Below, piece after piece: positions 7,435 through 14,838 of a stretch of 42,331 nucleotides of DNA. How positions within the stretch are numbered: the stretch's first letter is position 1; the number at the start of each line of letters is the position of its first letter. Position numbers and translations under genes: made by a program. The stretch is from Streptomyces sp. DH41 (GTDB lineage: Bacteria > Actinomycetota > Actinomycetes > Streptomycetales > Streptomycetaceae): NCBI RefSeq assembly GCF_029813785.1, contig NZ_JARVKY010000042.1:1-42331 (forward strand), read 5' to 3'. A model generated the notes under the pieces. The model had not been told where the DNA came from. It did not search any database and saw only the letters and a program-made list of their open reading frames with translations.

Positions 7435-8730
7435 TCACCCGGTGGCCCTCAGCGGCAGTCGTACGTGGAGCCGCCACGTCCCGCCCGCGCCGCCCGCCTG
7501 GGCCGCGCCGCCCAGCAGGCGGGCCCGGTCGGCGATGCCCCGCAGGCCGTGGCCGCCGCCGGGGCGCGGGGCGCGGGTGCCACCGGCCCCACCGGCCTCA
7601 CCGGCTTCACCGGCTTCACCGGCCTCACCGAGAGGGTTCTCGACGGTGATCCGCAGTTGATCGTCCAGCACCTCGACGCGCAGGGCCACGGTGACCTGCC
7701 CGCCCCCGTGCCTGAGCGCGTTGCTCAGCCCCTCCTGCACGATGCGGTACGCCTCGCGGGAGACCAGTGGCGGCAGCGCCCGAGGGTCGGTGGCGACGGT
7801 GGCCGTCACCCGCAGTCCGCCCGCACGGGTGCGGCGCAGCAGGCCGTCGAGGTCGGCGGCGAGCGTCGGCGCGGGCGCGGTGCCGGGCGCGTCGCCGTCC
7901 CGCAGTACGCCCAGTACGGCGTCGAGTTCGCCGACCGTACGGCGGGTGGTGTCCTCGATCGCGGCGAGGGCCTCGCGGGCGAACTCCGGGTCGGTGTCCA
8001 GGAGTCGGCGCGCCGCGCTCGCCTGGAGGGTGACCGCGCTCAGGGCGTGGCCGACGGAGTCGTGCAGTTCGCGCGCGAGCCGGTTGCGGACGGCGAGGTC
8101 GGCGGCGCGTGCCTCGGCCGCCGCGACCCGGTCCTCGGGGGACGGGCCGAGCAGCGCGGGCGCCCAACGGGCCAGCAGCGCGCCGCACCCGGCGGCGCAT
8201 GAGGCGAGCGCGACCAGCATCGCGGCCCCCGCGACCGGCGCGAGCGCGAGTGCCCAGGCGTGGTGGAGGACACCGGGCAGCCCCGCCCGGTCGTCGCGCA
8301 GCGCCGGTACGAAGGGCAGCGCGATCAGCGCGGCAGCGAACGGCGGCACGGCCAGCGACATCCCGGCGATGATCCCGCCGGCTCCCAGGTGCAGCGTGAA
8401 CCAGGCCGCCGTACGTCCCTTCTCGCCCTTCGTACGGGCGGGCCCGTACGCGAGTCGGTCGGCCGCCACGCCGCACAGCCACCGCACGACCCCGGACTCC
8501 AGGGGGCGGGTCAGCGGGAACAGCGAGGTGACGGCGGCGAGTGGCAACCCGAAGGCGAACGAGGCCAGTTGCAGGGAGAGGGACCGGAAGACGTCCGCGT
8601 CCCCGGCGACCGGGCCGACGACGACCGAACCGACCAGCACGTAGGGCATGGCGAGCGCGCCGCCGAGGATCAGGTGGATCCACCTGAGGCGTGCCCGCCG
8701 GCCGAACAGGAACCGGGCGAGTGCGGTCAC
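7435..8730 (-). CDS. NarL-type sensor histidine kinase with repeat-expanded ATP-domain loop
   Basis: A 431-residue sensor kinase. GTG 8730 overlaps the upstream membrane-protein stop (GTGA). About six hydrophobic helices occupy residues 18-190 with little extracellular loop, so it probably senses a membrane-associated signal or works with the membrane protein. The HisKA_3 dimerisation domain starts at ELHDSVGHALSAV with the phospho-acceptor His223. The ATPase domain shows the N-box QEGLSNALRHGG, a short TVENP segment and GHGLRGIADR. Between the last two lies a low-complexity loop, (GEA)n then GGAGG, coded by a 9-bp tandem repeat, in the ATP-lid area. The response regulator follows downstream. 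Confidence 0.92.
   Translation of the reverse strand: MTALARFLFGRRARLRWIHLILGGALAMPYVLVGSVVVGPVAGDADVFRSLSLQLASFAFGLPLAAVTSLFPLTRPLESGVVRWLCGVAADRLAYGPARTKGEKGRTAAWFTLHLGAGGIIAGMSLAVPPFAAALIALPFVPALRDDRAGLPGVLHHAWALALAPVAGAAMLVALASCAAGCGALLARWAPALLGPSPEDRVAAAEARAADLAVRNRLARELHDSVGHALSAVTLQASAARRLLDTDPEFAREALAAIEDTTRRTVGELDAVLGVLRDGDAPGTAPAPTLAADLDGLLRRTRAGGLRVTATVATDPRALPPLVSREAYRIVQEGLSNALRHGGGQVTVALRVEVLDDQLRITVENPLGEAGEAGEAGEAGGAGGTRAPRPGGGHGLRGIADRARLLGGAAQAGGAGGTWRLHVRLPLRATG
7581..7629. repeat. 9-bp in-frame tandem repeat within histidine kinase
   Basis: Five copies of a caccggc(c/t)(c/t) 9-mer run from 7581 to 7625, and a partial sixth follows. The period is a multiple of three, so copy-number change would lengthen or shorten the Gly-Glu-Ala loop of the kinase ATP domain without breaking the frame. 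Confidence 0.85.
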
Positions 8731-9737
8731 GGCAGCGTGCGGGCCGTGGCCGACCGCCGGGCGAGGAAGTGGGCACCGACTGAGGCGAGGAGGAGACCGA
8801 CGGTCATCTGGCCAGCGTAGGTGAGCGTCATCAGCCGTGCCGGGCGGTCGGCGGGATCGTCGGACGGCAGCAGCGCGGCGAGCAGCAGCCAGCCGCCCCA
8901 GCAGGCCGCGGCGCCGGAACACACCCAGGTTGTCGCGAGGGGCACCGTGACCGGCAGGACCCGGGCACGGCGGAAGGCGAGCAGCAGGGCGCCGACCACG
9001 GCCGCCACGAGGAAGGCGACGTGCATGCCGTCCAGCACCCGGAAGTCACTGGTGCGGTCCGTGGCCGCCCCGAGCCCCGCCGTGCCGCCGCACGCCCAGT
9101 ACAGCCGGACGGCGAGCGGGAACGAGGCGAGGACCGCCGCGGCGACGGCGACGGCCTTGTACGGTGTCCCGACGACGGCGACCGGCAGCTCCCACATCCG
9201 CCCGCGCCACAGATGGCTCCAGCGGTCACGCGCGTAGAGCACGAACAGCGCCCCGAGGGCGAGTCCCTGCACGATGAACCCGGTGTACACGACCGCGAAC
9301 ACCCATGAGTGCAGGAAGGGTTCGTGTCCCGGGCCGGACGCCGGCGCGGTGTCACCGCCGAGCGCCTGCGTCAGGAGCTGCAGCGGGAACCCGGCCATGA
9401 TCGGCGCGAGCAGCCCTGTGGCGACCCACACCGGGAAGGCCAGCGGCCGCGCGGGCACCCGCAGACCCCACGGCCGGCTCAGCACCATCGCCAGTACGAT
9501 CACACAGCTGTCCAGCAGGACGGTGAGCCCGTTGCCCACCGCCATGGCGACCCGGTGGTCCAGCAGGACGCTGCCGTCCGGGATCCCGGCGTGACTCCCC
9601 GCGATCCAGGCGACCTTGAGCCCGAGATACGGCAGGCAGGCGATGACGGCGACCGCACGCAGCAGCCCCCGGGTCCGGGAGGGCCGAGGGCGCGGGGCGG
9701 CCGGGGCGGCGGGAGTGGATGCGAGCGTCGGCGTCAT
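8727..9737 (-). CDS. Polytopic membrane protein of unknown function, coupled to kinase
   Basis: A 336-residue integral membrane protein with about eight hydrophobic segments, for example ACLPYLGLKVAWIAGSHAG, LTVLLDSCVIVLAMVL, WVATGLLAPIMAGFPLQLL, WVFAVVYTGFIVQGLALGALFVLYA, and AFLVAAVVGALLLAF. ATG 9737 has AGG close upstream; the 56 residues ahead of it in the open frame are Arg-rich and non-protein-like. An N-terminal Ala/Pro tail precedes helix one. I recognise no enzymatic motif or transporter signature. Its stop overlaps the kinase GTG by 3 nt, so the two are translated together and it may be a sensor accessory or co-regulated membrane component. The function is unknown. Confidence 0.78.
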   Translation of the reverse strand: MTPTLASTPAAPAAPRPRPSRTRGLLRAVAVIACLPYLGLKVAWIAGSHAGIPDGSVLLDHRVAMAVGNGLTVLLDSCVIVLAMVLSRPWGLRVPARPLAFPVWVATGLLAPIMAGFPLQLLTQALGGDTAPASGPGHEPFLHSWVFAVVYTGFIVQGLALGALFVLYARDRWSHLWRGRMWELPVAVVGTPYKAVAVAAAVLASFPLAVRLYWACGGTAGLGAATDRTSDFRVLDGMHVAFLVAAVVGALLLAFRRARVLPVTVPLATTWVCSGAAACWGGWLLLAALLPSDDPADRPARLMTLTYAGQMTVGLLLASVGAHFLARRSATARTLP

Positions 9738-9814
9738 GCCTCCACGCTCCCGCGCGAAGGACTCCGGCACGTCCTGCGCGCCGACGATCCGCCTCCGCCG
9801 CACGGCGGAGCGGG

Positions 9815-10285
9815 TCAGCCCGCGAGGTGGAGGACGACCTCGTCGATCTCCTCGCCCCGGGCCGGGGCGAACCCCCGGGCGCGGGCGCTCGTCACGAAGC
9901 CGCACTTCTCCAGGACGCGCCGCGACCCGGTGTTGTCCGCCGCCGCCCGCGCGTACAGCGGGCGGTCCGGCACCTCGGCCAGCAGCACCCGCAGCGCCGC
10001 CGTGGCCACGCCCCGGCCCCAGTAGGCGCGGTCCACCCAGTACGTCACCTCGCGCTCGCCCGGCTCCCCGTACACCGCCGCGCTGCCGATGACGTCACCG
10101 TCGCCCAGGATCGTCCGTACGACGTCGACCGAGGCCCGGATCTTCCTCCAGTGGGCCTCGAAGGCGTCCCGGTCCGCCGGATCCTCGGGGGTGAAGGCCG
10201 CCATGCGCAGGGCCTCCGGATCGTTCATCTGCCGGAAGAAGACGGGCAGGTCGCTGTCGTGTACCTCGCGCAGAGCGATGTGCAT
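9815..10285 (-). CDS. GNAT family N-acetyltransferase (RimJ/RimL-like)
   Basis: A 156-residue GNAT acetyltransferase. It begins LREVHDSDLPVFFRQMNDPEA, typical of the RimJ/RimL subgroup that acetylates protein N-termini or small amines. The acetyl-CoA pyrophosphate loop is WGRGVATAAL (about 97-106), and the last conserved part is NTGSRRVLEKCGF (about 124-136). ATG 10285 comes 3 bp after the IclR regulator stop, so the two genes are almost certainly co-transcribed. The substrate cannot be inferred. Confidence 0.88.
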   Translation of the reverse strand: MHIALREVHDSDLPVFFRQMNDPEALRMAAFTPEDPADRDAFEAHWRKIRASVDVVRTILGDGDVIGSAAVYGEPGEREVTYWVDRAYWGRGVATAALRVLLAEVPDRPLYARAAADNTGSRRVLEKCGFVTSARARGFAPARGEEIDEVVLHLAG

Positions 10286-10288
10286 GGT

Positions 10289-11062
10289 TCAGAGCCTACG
10301 CGTGGCCAGTGTCAGCCGGTCCCGCGCGTCGAACAGCGCGTCCTTCACCATCTGCTCGTGCGCGGGCGTCAGCCGCGCCACCGGCACCGAGCAGCTGATC
10401 GCGTCCCGCGCGGGCGTGCGGTAGGGGACCGCGACGCCGAAGCAGCGCAGCCCCAGTGTGTTCTCCTCGCGGTCCACGGCGAAGCCCTGCTCCCGCACCT
10501 GGCGCAGCTCCTCGATGAGCCGCTCCCGGTCGGTGATGGTGTGCTCGGTCAGGGCGGGCAGCGTCTCCGGGAGCATCTTGCGGACCTGCTCGTCGGTGTA
10601 CGTGCTCAGCAGGGCCTTGCCCAGCGACGTCGAGTGCGCGGGCAGCCGGCGGCCGACCCGGGTGAACGGCCGCAGGTAGTGCTGCGACTGGCGGGTGGCG
10701 AGGTAGACGACGTTCGTGCCGTCCAGCCGCGCGAGGTGGATGGTCTCCGTCGTGTCGTCGGAGAGGCGGTCCAGCGTCGGCCGCGCCGCCGCGACCACCT
10801 CGTCGCCGTCGATGTACGACGTGCCGACCAGCAGCGCCCGTACACCGATGCCGTACCGCGTGCCCGTGGCGTCCGTCTCCACCCAGCCCAGCTCCACCAG
10901 CGTGCGCAGCAGCATGTAGAGACTGGACTTGGGGTAACCGACGGCCTCCTGGACCGACGCGAGGGAGTGCATACCGGGGCGTCCGGCGAAGTACTCGAGC
11001 AGTTCAACCGTCCGTACCGCGGACTTGACCTGCGCTCCGCCCCCCGTCTCGACAGCCGACAT
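10289..11062 (-). CDS. IclR-family transcriptional regulator (uronate/KdgR-like candidate)
   Basis: A 257-residue regulator with an N-terminal winged helix-turn-helix (about 12-75: VKSAVRTVELLEYFAG, then VGYPKSSLYMLLRTLVELGWVE) and a C-terminal IclR effector domain (about 90-250: LPAHSTSLGKALLS, GFAVDREENTLGLRCFGVAV, ISCSVPVARL). ATG 11062 follows AAGGG; an upstream in-frame ATG at 11116 would place the start in the promoter region. It is divergent from an aldehyde dehydrogenase gene of the 2-oxoglutarate-semialdehyde type, 191 bp away, the standard position for a local repressor or activator. IclR proteins control uronate, aromatic and sugar-acid catabolism. With pectin enzymes 7 kb away, a KdgR-like role is reasonable inference. 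Confidence 0.9.
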   Translation of the reverse strand: MSAVETGGGAQVKSAVRTVELLEYFAGRPGMHSLASVQEAVGYPKSSLYMLLRTLVELGWVETDATGTRYGIGVRALLVGTSYIDGDEVVAAARPTLDRLSDDTTETIHLARLDGTNVVYLATRQSQHYLRPFTRVGRRLPAHSTSLGKALLSTYTDEQVRKMLPETLPALTEHTITDRERLIEELRQVREQGFAVDREENTLGLRCFGVAVPYRTPARDAISCSVPVARLTPAHEQMVKDALFDARDRLTLATRRL

Positions 11063-11125
11063 CGCCCTTGACCCCTTCGTTCGACGGGAAATAGTCTCCA
11101 ACAGCATATTCATCATCAGAGACAG

Positions 11126-11143
11126 CGTTCAGTATATCGAACG
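11126..11143. promoter_or_regulatory. Candidate IclR operator palindrome
   Basis: Inverted arms CGTTC (11126-11130) and GAACG (11139-11143) flank an AT-rich 8-nt spacer in the IclR/dehydrogenase divergent region. The size and AT-rich core suit an IclR-family dimer site. The assignment is inferred from position; the binding protein is not proven. Confidence 0.45.
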
Positions 11144-11203
11144 AGTCGGTAGCGCTCCGAGTCGGTATCACCCCGAGCCGGCACCGATCGAGTCGACACC
11201 GAA
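11142..11203. repeat. Four degenerate 15-16-bp direct repeats in divergent promoter
   Basis: Units starting CGAGTCGGTA recur at 11142, 11158, 11174 (CGAGCCGGCA) and 11189 (CGAGTCGACA) with spacing 16, 16 and 15 bp. They lie between the IclR gene and the dehydrogenase start. They could be a stacked operator or a decayed tandem duplication. Confidence 0.7.
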
Positions 11204-11253
11204 CGCCTCCGATGCAGAGCACGTCCGACGCAGAGCACGTGGAGGGACCCGCG

Positions 11254-12783
11254 GTGGCAGCAGCACCAGTCTGGAGTGTCGACCCCCGTACCGGGAAGCA
11301 GCGTGAACAGGTCGCGGTGGAAGCCTCGGCCCAGGAGGTGGACGCCGCGGTCCGCGCCGCGCACGCCGCCCGGGACGCCCTGGCCGACCGGGGCGTCCGC
11401 GCGGCCTTCCTGCGCACCGCCGCCGACGAGCTGAAGGCGGCCGAGAGCACCCTCGTCGAGGTGGCCGACGCGGAGACCGCGCTCGGCCCGGTCCGGCTCA
11501 CCGGCGAACTCGCCCGCACCTGCTACCAGCTGCGGGCCTTCGCCGACATCGTCGACGAGGGCGAGTTCCTCGGCGTCGTCGTCAACCACCCCGACGACAC
11601 CGCCACCCCGCCCATCCCGGACCTGCGCCGCTACAAGGTGCCCCTCGGGGTCGTCGCCGTCTACTCGGCCTCCAACTTCCCCTTCGCCTTCTCCGTCCCC
11701 GGCGGCGACACGGCGAGCGCGCTCGCGGCCGGCTGCCCGGTCGTCGTCAAGGCGCACCCCGACCACCCGGCCCTGTCCGAGCTGGTCGCCAAGGTGCTGC
11801 GCCGGGCCGCCGTCCGGCACGACCTCCCGGACGGTGTCCTCGGCCTGGTGCACGGCTTCGAGGCGGGCGTCGAACTGATCAAGCACCCGCTGGTCGCGGC
11901 GGCCGGCTTCACCGGGTCGGTACGCGGTGGCCGCGCGCTGTTCGACGCCGCGGCGGCCCGAGCCGTCCCCATCCCCTTCCACGGCGAGCTGGGCTCGCTG
12001 AACCCGGTGGTCGTCACCGAGGCGGCGGCCACCGAGCGGGCGGAGGCGATCGGCGCGGGGCTGGCCGGTTCGATGACCCTGGGCGTCGGCCAGTTCTGCG
12101 TGAAGCCCGGCCTGGTCCTGGTGCCGACGGGTGCCGCCGGTGACGGCCTGGTCAAGTCCCTCACGGACGCGGTCAGCGACACCGACGCCGGCGTACTGCT
12201 CGACCACCGCATGCGGGACAACTTCGTCGCCGGCGTCGCCGAGCGCGCGGCGCTGCCCGACGTGGACTCCCCGGTGACACCGGGTTCGGGTGGCGAGCAC
12301 ACCGTCGCCGCCGGCTTCCTCACCGTGCCGGCCGGGCGACTGGCGGCCCAGGGCGAGCACGACCTGCTCCTGGAGGAGTGCTTCGGGCCGGTCACCGTGG
12401 TGGCCCGCTACGAGGACGAGTCCGAGGTGCGGGGCGTGCTGTCCCGGCTGCCGGGCAACCTCACGGCGACCGTGCAGCTCTCCGCCGAGGAGACGGCGGG
12501 CGAGGGGCGCGGGGCGGAGATCCTCGCGGAACTGACCCCGCTCGCGGGACGGGTGCTGGTCAACGGCTGGCCCACCGGGGTCGCCGTGGCCGCGGCTCAG
12601 CAGCACGGGGGGCCGTACCCGGCCACGACCTCGACGTCCACGTCGGTGGGCGGTACCGCGATCGAGCGGTGGCTGCGGCCGGTCGCCTACCAGAACACGC
12701 CGGAGGCGTTGCTGCCCGCGGAGCTGCGGGACGGGAATCCGCTGGGGCTGCCTCGCCGGTTCAACGGCGTTCTGGAGCGATAG
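11254..12783 (+). CDS. Aldehyde dehydrogenase, 2-oxoglutarate-semialdehyde (2,5-dioxovalerate) type
   Basis: A 509-residue NAD(P)-dependent aldehyde dehydrogenase. GTG 11254 is preferred because GGAGGG sits 7 nt upstream; an ATG at 11212 has no ribosome binding site. The cofactor segment has YSASNFPFAFSVPGGD and CPVVVKAHPDHP. The general-base Glu245 is in HGELGSLNPV, and catalytic Cys282 is in GQFCVKPGL. SLNPVVV and the Q-F-C-V-K-P context are typical of the 2-oxoglutarate-semialdehyde dehydrogenase subgroup, the last step of oxidative galacturonate/glucarate and hydroxyproline breakdown. The IclR gene reads the other way, and a DUF1349 gene follows after 4 bp. Family placement is good; a pectin-derived substrate is inferred from the neighbourhood. 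Confidence 0.88.
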   Translation: MAAAPVWSVDPRTGKQREQVAVEASAQEVDAAVRAAHAARDALADRGVRAAFLRTAADELKAAESTLVEVADAETALGPVRLTGELARTCYQLRAFADIVDEGEFLGVVVNHPDDTATPPIPDLRRYKVPLGVVAVYSASNFPFAFSVPGGDTASALAAGCPVVVKAHPDHPALSELVAKVLRRAAVRHDLPDGVLGLVHGFEAGVELIKHPLVAAAGFTGSVRGGRALFDAAAARAVPIPFHGELGSLNPVVVTEAAATERAEAIGAGLAGSMTLGVGQFCVKPGLVLVPTGAAGDGLVKSLTDAVSDTDAGVLLDHRMRDNFVAGVAERAALPDVDSPVTPGSGGEHTVAAGFLTVPAGRLAAQGEHDLLLEECFGPVTVVARYEDESEVRGVLSRLPGNLTATVQLSAEETAGEGRGAEILAELTPLAGRVLVNGWPTGVAVAAAQQHGGPYPATTSTSTSVGGTAIERWLRPVAYQNTPEALLPAELRDGNPLGLPRRFNGVLER

Positions 12784-12787
12784 GGCC

Positions 12788-13396
12788 ATGAAACTCGAAC
12801 TTCCCGAACTGCCCTTCCCCCTCCGCCCCCACGGCCCCGACGGCGGCTGGTCCTACGAGGACGGAGTGCTCACGGGCACGGCCGGTCCCCGGCAGGACCG
12901 GTTCGTGCCGCCCACCGGCGAGGCGCTGGAGCCCGCCTCCGACGCGCCCAGGCTGCTGGGCGCTCCCGACGGCGACTTCCAGCTCATCGCCCGCGTCACG
13001 GTCGGGTTCAACGGCGCCTTCGACGCCGGGGTCCTCTACGTCCACGTCGGCGACCGGGCCTGGGCCAAGCTGTGCCTGGAGTACTCCCCGGACGTACCCA
13101 CCGTCTGCACGGTGGTCACCCGGGGACACTCCGACGACTGCAACTCCTTCCCGGTGGACGGCAGTTCCGTCTGGCTGCGGGTCAGCCGGACCGGACGGGC
13201 CTTCGCCTTCCACGCCTCCCTCGACGGCGAGCGCTGGACCTTCGTCCGGCTGTTCACCCTGGGCGACGAGAAGGAGACCGGCGCGGCCCTGGTCGGCTTC
13301 CTGGCCCAGGCGCCGACGGGGGAGGGGTGCGTGGTGACGTACGACCACCTGGAGTTCCGGCCGTCCTCGCCCGCGGACCTGCGCGACGGCGGCTGA
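12788..13396 (+). CDS. DUF1349 domain protein (concanavalin-like fold)
   Basis: A 202-residue protein of the DUF1349 family, which adopts a concanavalin-like beta-sandwich. Family hallmarks are FQLIARVTVGFNGAFDAGVLYVHVGDRAWAKLCLEYS in pieces near 65-105, and VWLRVSRTGRAFAFHASLDGERWTFVRLF near 130-160. The start ATG 12788 is 4 bp after the dehydrogenase stop, whose last codons supply the GGAG ribosome binding site, so the two are co-translated. There is no signal peptide. DUF1349 members are often found beside sugar-metabolism genes and are thought to bind carbohydrate, but no activity can be assigned. Confidence 0.85.
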   Translation: MKLELPELPFPLRPHGPDGGWSYEDGVLTGTAGPRQDRFVPPTGEALEPASDAPRLLGAPDGDFQLIARVTVGFNGAFDAGVLYVHVGDRAWAKLCLEYSPDVPTVCTVVTRGHSDDCNSFPVDGSSVWLRVSRTGRAFAFHASLDGERWTFVRLFTLGDEKETGAALVGFLAQAPTGEGCVVTYDHLEFRPSSPADLRDGG

Positions 13397-13397
13397 C

Positions 13398-13433
13398 GCA
13401 ACCGGAGGACCCGGCTTCCGCGTCCTGCGTTGC
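13398..13433 (+). terminator. Imperfect hairpin between DUF1349 and GNAT genes
   Basis: Arms at 13398-13410 and 13422-13433 pair with a small bulge around an 11-nt loop, immediately after the DUF1349 stop. The 3' arm touches the ATG of the next gene, leaving no room for a ribosome binding site there. This raises doubt about that start. Confidence 0.5.
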
Positions 13434-13937
13434 ATGATCAGCGAACGTGTGACCGGAAGCCGGGTGATCCGCACCGTCCTGCCCGCGGAGGCGGAGACCG
13501 TCGCCGCCCTGCACGCCCGGGCCCGGGCGACGTACTACCCGGACGGGCTTCCCGACGACGGCTTCGACTGGGTGTCCGTCTGGCGCGGTGCCGCCGAACG
13601 GCCCGACGGGCAGGTGCTCTGCGCCGTGGAACGGGGCGGCCTCGTCGGCATCGCCTCCTTCCGCGTCCCGGACGACGGCCCGGCGGACACGGTCAGGCTG
13701 TTCCAGTTCCACGTCGACCCCGACCACTGGCGCTCGGGCATCGGCACCGCCCTGCACACGGCCTGCGTCGAACAGTGGCGCGCCGACGGCAGACGGACGG
13801 CCGTCCTGGACGTGCACACCGACAACCGGCGCGCCCAGGCCTTCTACGCCCGCCGGGGCTGGCTCCCCGACCCGCAGAACCCGCCCGCCGAGGGCGACCA
13901 CCACCTGTACCTGCGCTTCGACGTGCCCGGGGAATGA
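13434..13937 (+). CDS. GNAT family N-acetyltransferase
   Basis: A GNAT acetyltransferase of up to 167 residues. The conserved acetyl-CoA loop is HWRSGIGTALH (about 99-109), followed by DNRRAQAFYARRGW (about 129-142). The substrate is unknown. The start is uncertain: ATG 13434 directly abuts a hairpin and has no ribosome binding site. GTG 13449 is also in frame, and GTG 13464 (VIRTVLPAE) has GGAAG just upstream and starts at the usual first beta strand. The longest version is reported; the true protein may be 10 residues shorter. A small hairpin after the stop suggests a monocistronic gene. Confidence 0.85.
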   Translation: MISERVTGSRVIRTVLPAEAETVAALHARARATYYPDGLPDDGFDWVSVWRGAAERPDGQVLCAVERGGLVGIASFRVPDDGPADTVRLFQFHVDPDHWRSGIGTALHTACVEQWRADGRRTAVLDVHTDNRRAQAFYARRGWLPDPQNPPAEGDHHLYLRFDVPGE

Positions 13938-13982
13938 CGTACCGGGGGAATGAGGCCCGCCGCCCGGACGTTCACGTGCGAG

Positions 13983-13999
13983 ACGGAGGGCGCCTCCGT
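13983..13999. terminator. Small hairpin after GNAT gene
   Basis: A 7-bp perfect stem (13983-13989 with 13993-13999) with a 3-nt loop lies 45 bp past the GNAT stop and 30 bp before the DsbA-family start. It is a weak terminator candidate. Confidence 0.45.
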
Positions 14000-14028
14000 A
14001 CCCGTACGACCTGGAGAAGAGCCGAGAC

Positions 14029-14742
14029 ATGCGCGTCGAGATCTGGAGCGACATCGCCTGCCCGTGGTGCTACGTGGGCAAGGCCCGCTTCGAGAAGGCG
14101 CTGGCGGCCTTCCCGCACCGTGAGGGCGTCGAGGTGGTCCACCGGTCGTTCGAGCTGGACCCCGGGCGGGCCAAGGACGACGTCCAGCCCGTGCTGACGA
14201 TGCTCACCGCCAAGTACGGCATGAGCGAGGCGCAGGCGCACGCCGGTGAGGACAACCTCGGTGCGCAGGCCGCCGCCGAGGGCCTGGACTACCGCACCCG
14301 GGGCCGGGACCACGGCAGCACCTTCGAGATGCACCGGCTGCTGCACCTCGCCAGGCAGCGGGGCCGGCAGGAGGCGCTGCTGGACGCGCTCTACCGGGCC
14401 AACTTCGCCGAGGAGCGTTCCGTCTTCGCCGACGACGAGCGGCTCGTGGAACTGGCCGTCGCCGCGGGCCTGGACGCGGACGCCGCCCGCGAGGTGCTCG
14501 CCGACCCCACCGCCTACGCCGACGAGGTGCGCGCCGACGAGCGGGAGGCCGCACAACTCGGCGCCACGGGCGTGCCGTTCTTCGTGCTCGACCGGGCGTA
14601 CGGCGTCTCCGGCGCCCAGCCCGCCGAGGTGTTCGCCCAGGCGCTGACGCGGGCGTGGGGCGAGCGCACGCCGCTGAAGCTGATCGACGACGGGGGCGCC
14701 GAGGCGTGCGGTCCGGACGGGTGCGCGGTGCCCCAGGCCTGA
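14029..14742 (+). CDS. DsbA family protein, FrnE-like
   Basis: A 237-residue thioredoxin-fold oxidoreductase of the FrnE branch of the DsbA family. The active-site CPWC is at residues 11-14 in WSDIACPWCYVGKARFEKAL. The helical insertion runs about 60-165, and the cis-Pro loop is GATGVPFFVLD (about 181-191). There is no signal peptide, so it works in the cytoplasm, unlike classical DsbA. The C-terminus carries a further Cys pair (EACGPDGCAV), common in this branch. ATG 14029 follows GGAGAAGAG. Members are linked to oxidative-stress protection and polyketide pathways; no specific partner is visible here. Confidence 0.92.
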   Translation: MRVEIWSDIACPWCYVGKARFEKALAAFPHREGVEVVHRSFELDPGRAKDDVQPVLTMLTAKYGMSEAQAHAGEDNLGAQAAAEGLDYRTRGRDHGSTFEMHRLLHLARQRGRQEALLDALYRANFAEERSVFADDERLVELAVAAGLDADAAREVLADPTAYADEVRADEREAAQLGATGVPFFVLDRAYGVSGAQPAEVFAQALTRAWGERTPLKLIDDGGAEACGPDGCAVPQA

Positions 14743-14838
14743 AAACCGCAGGTCAGCGCCCGTACATAAGCGTTTCTTGGAGGAACCGCGTAGGAATACG
14801 CGATGGACGGGGAGGTCCCGGGGCCGCACAGTGGTGCC

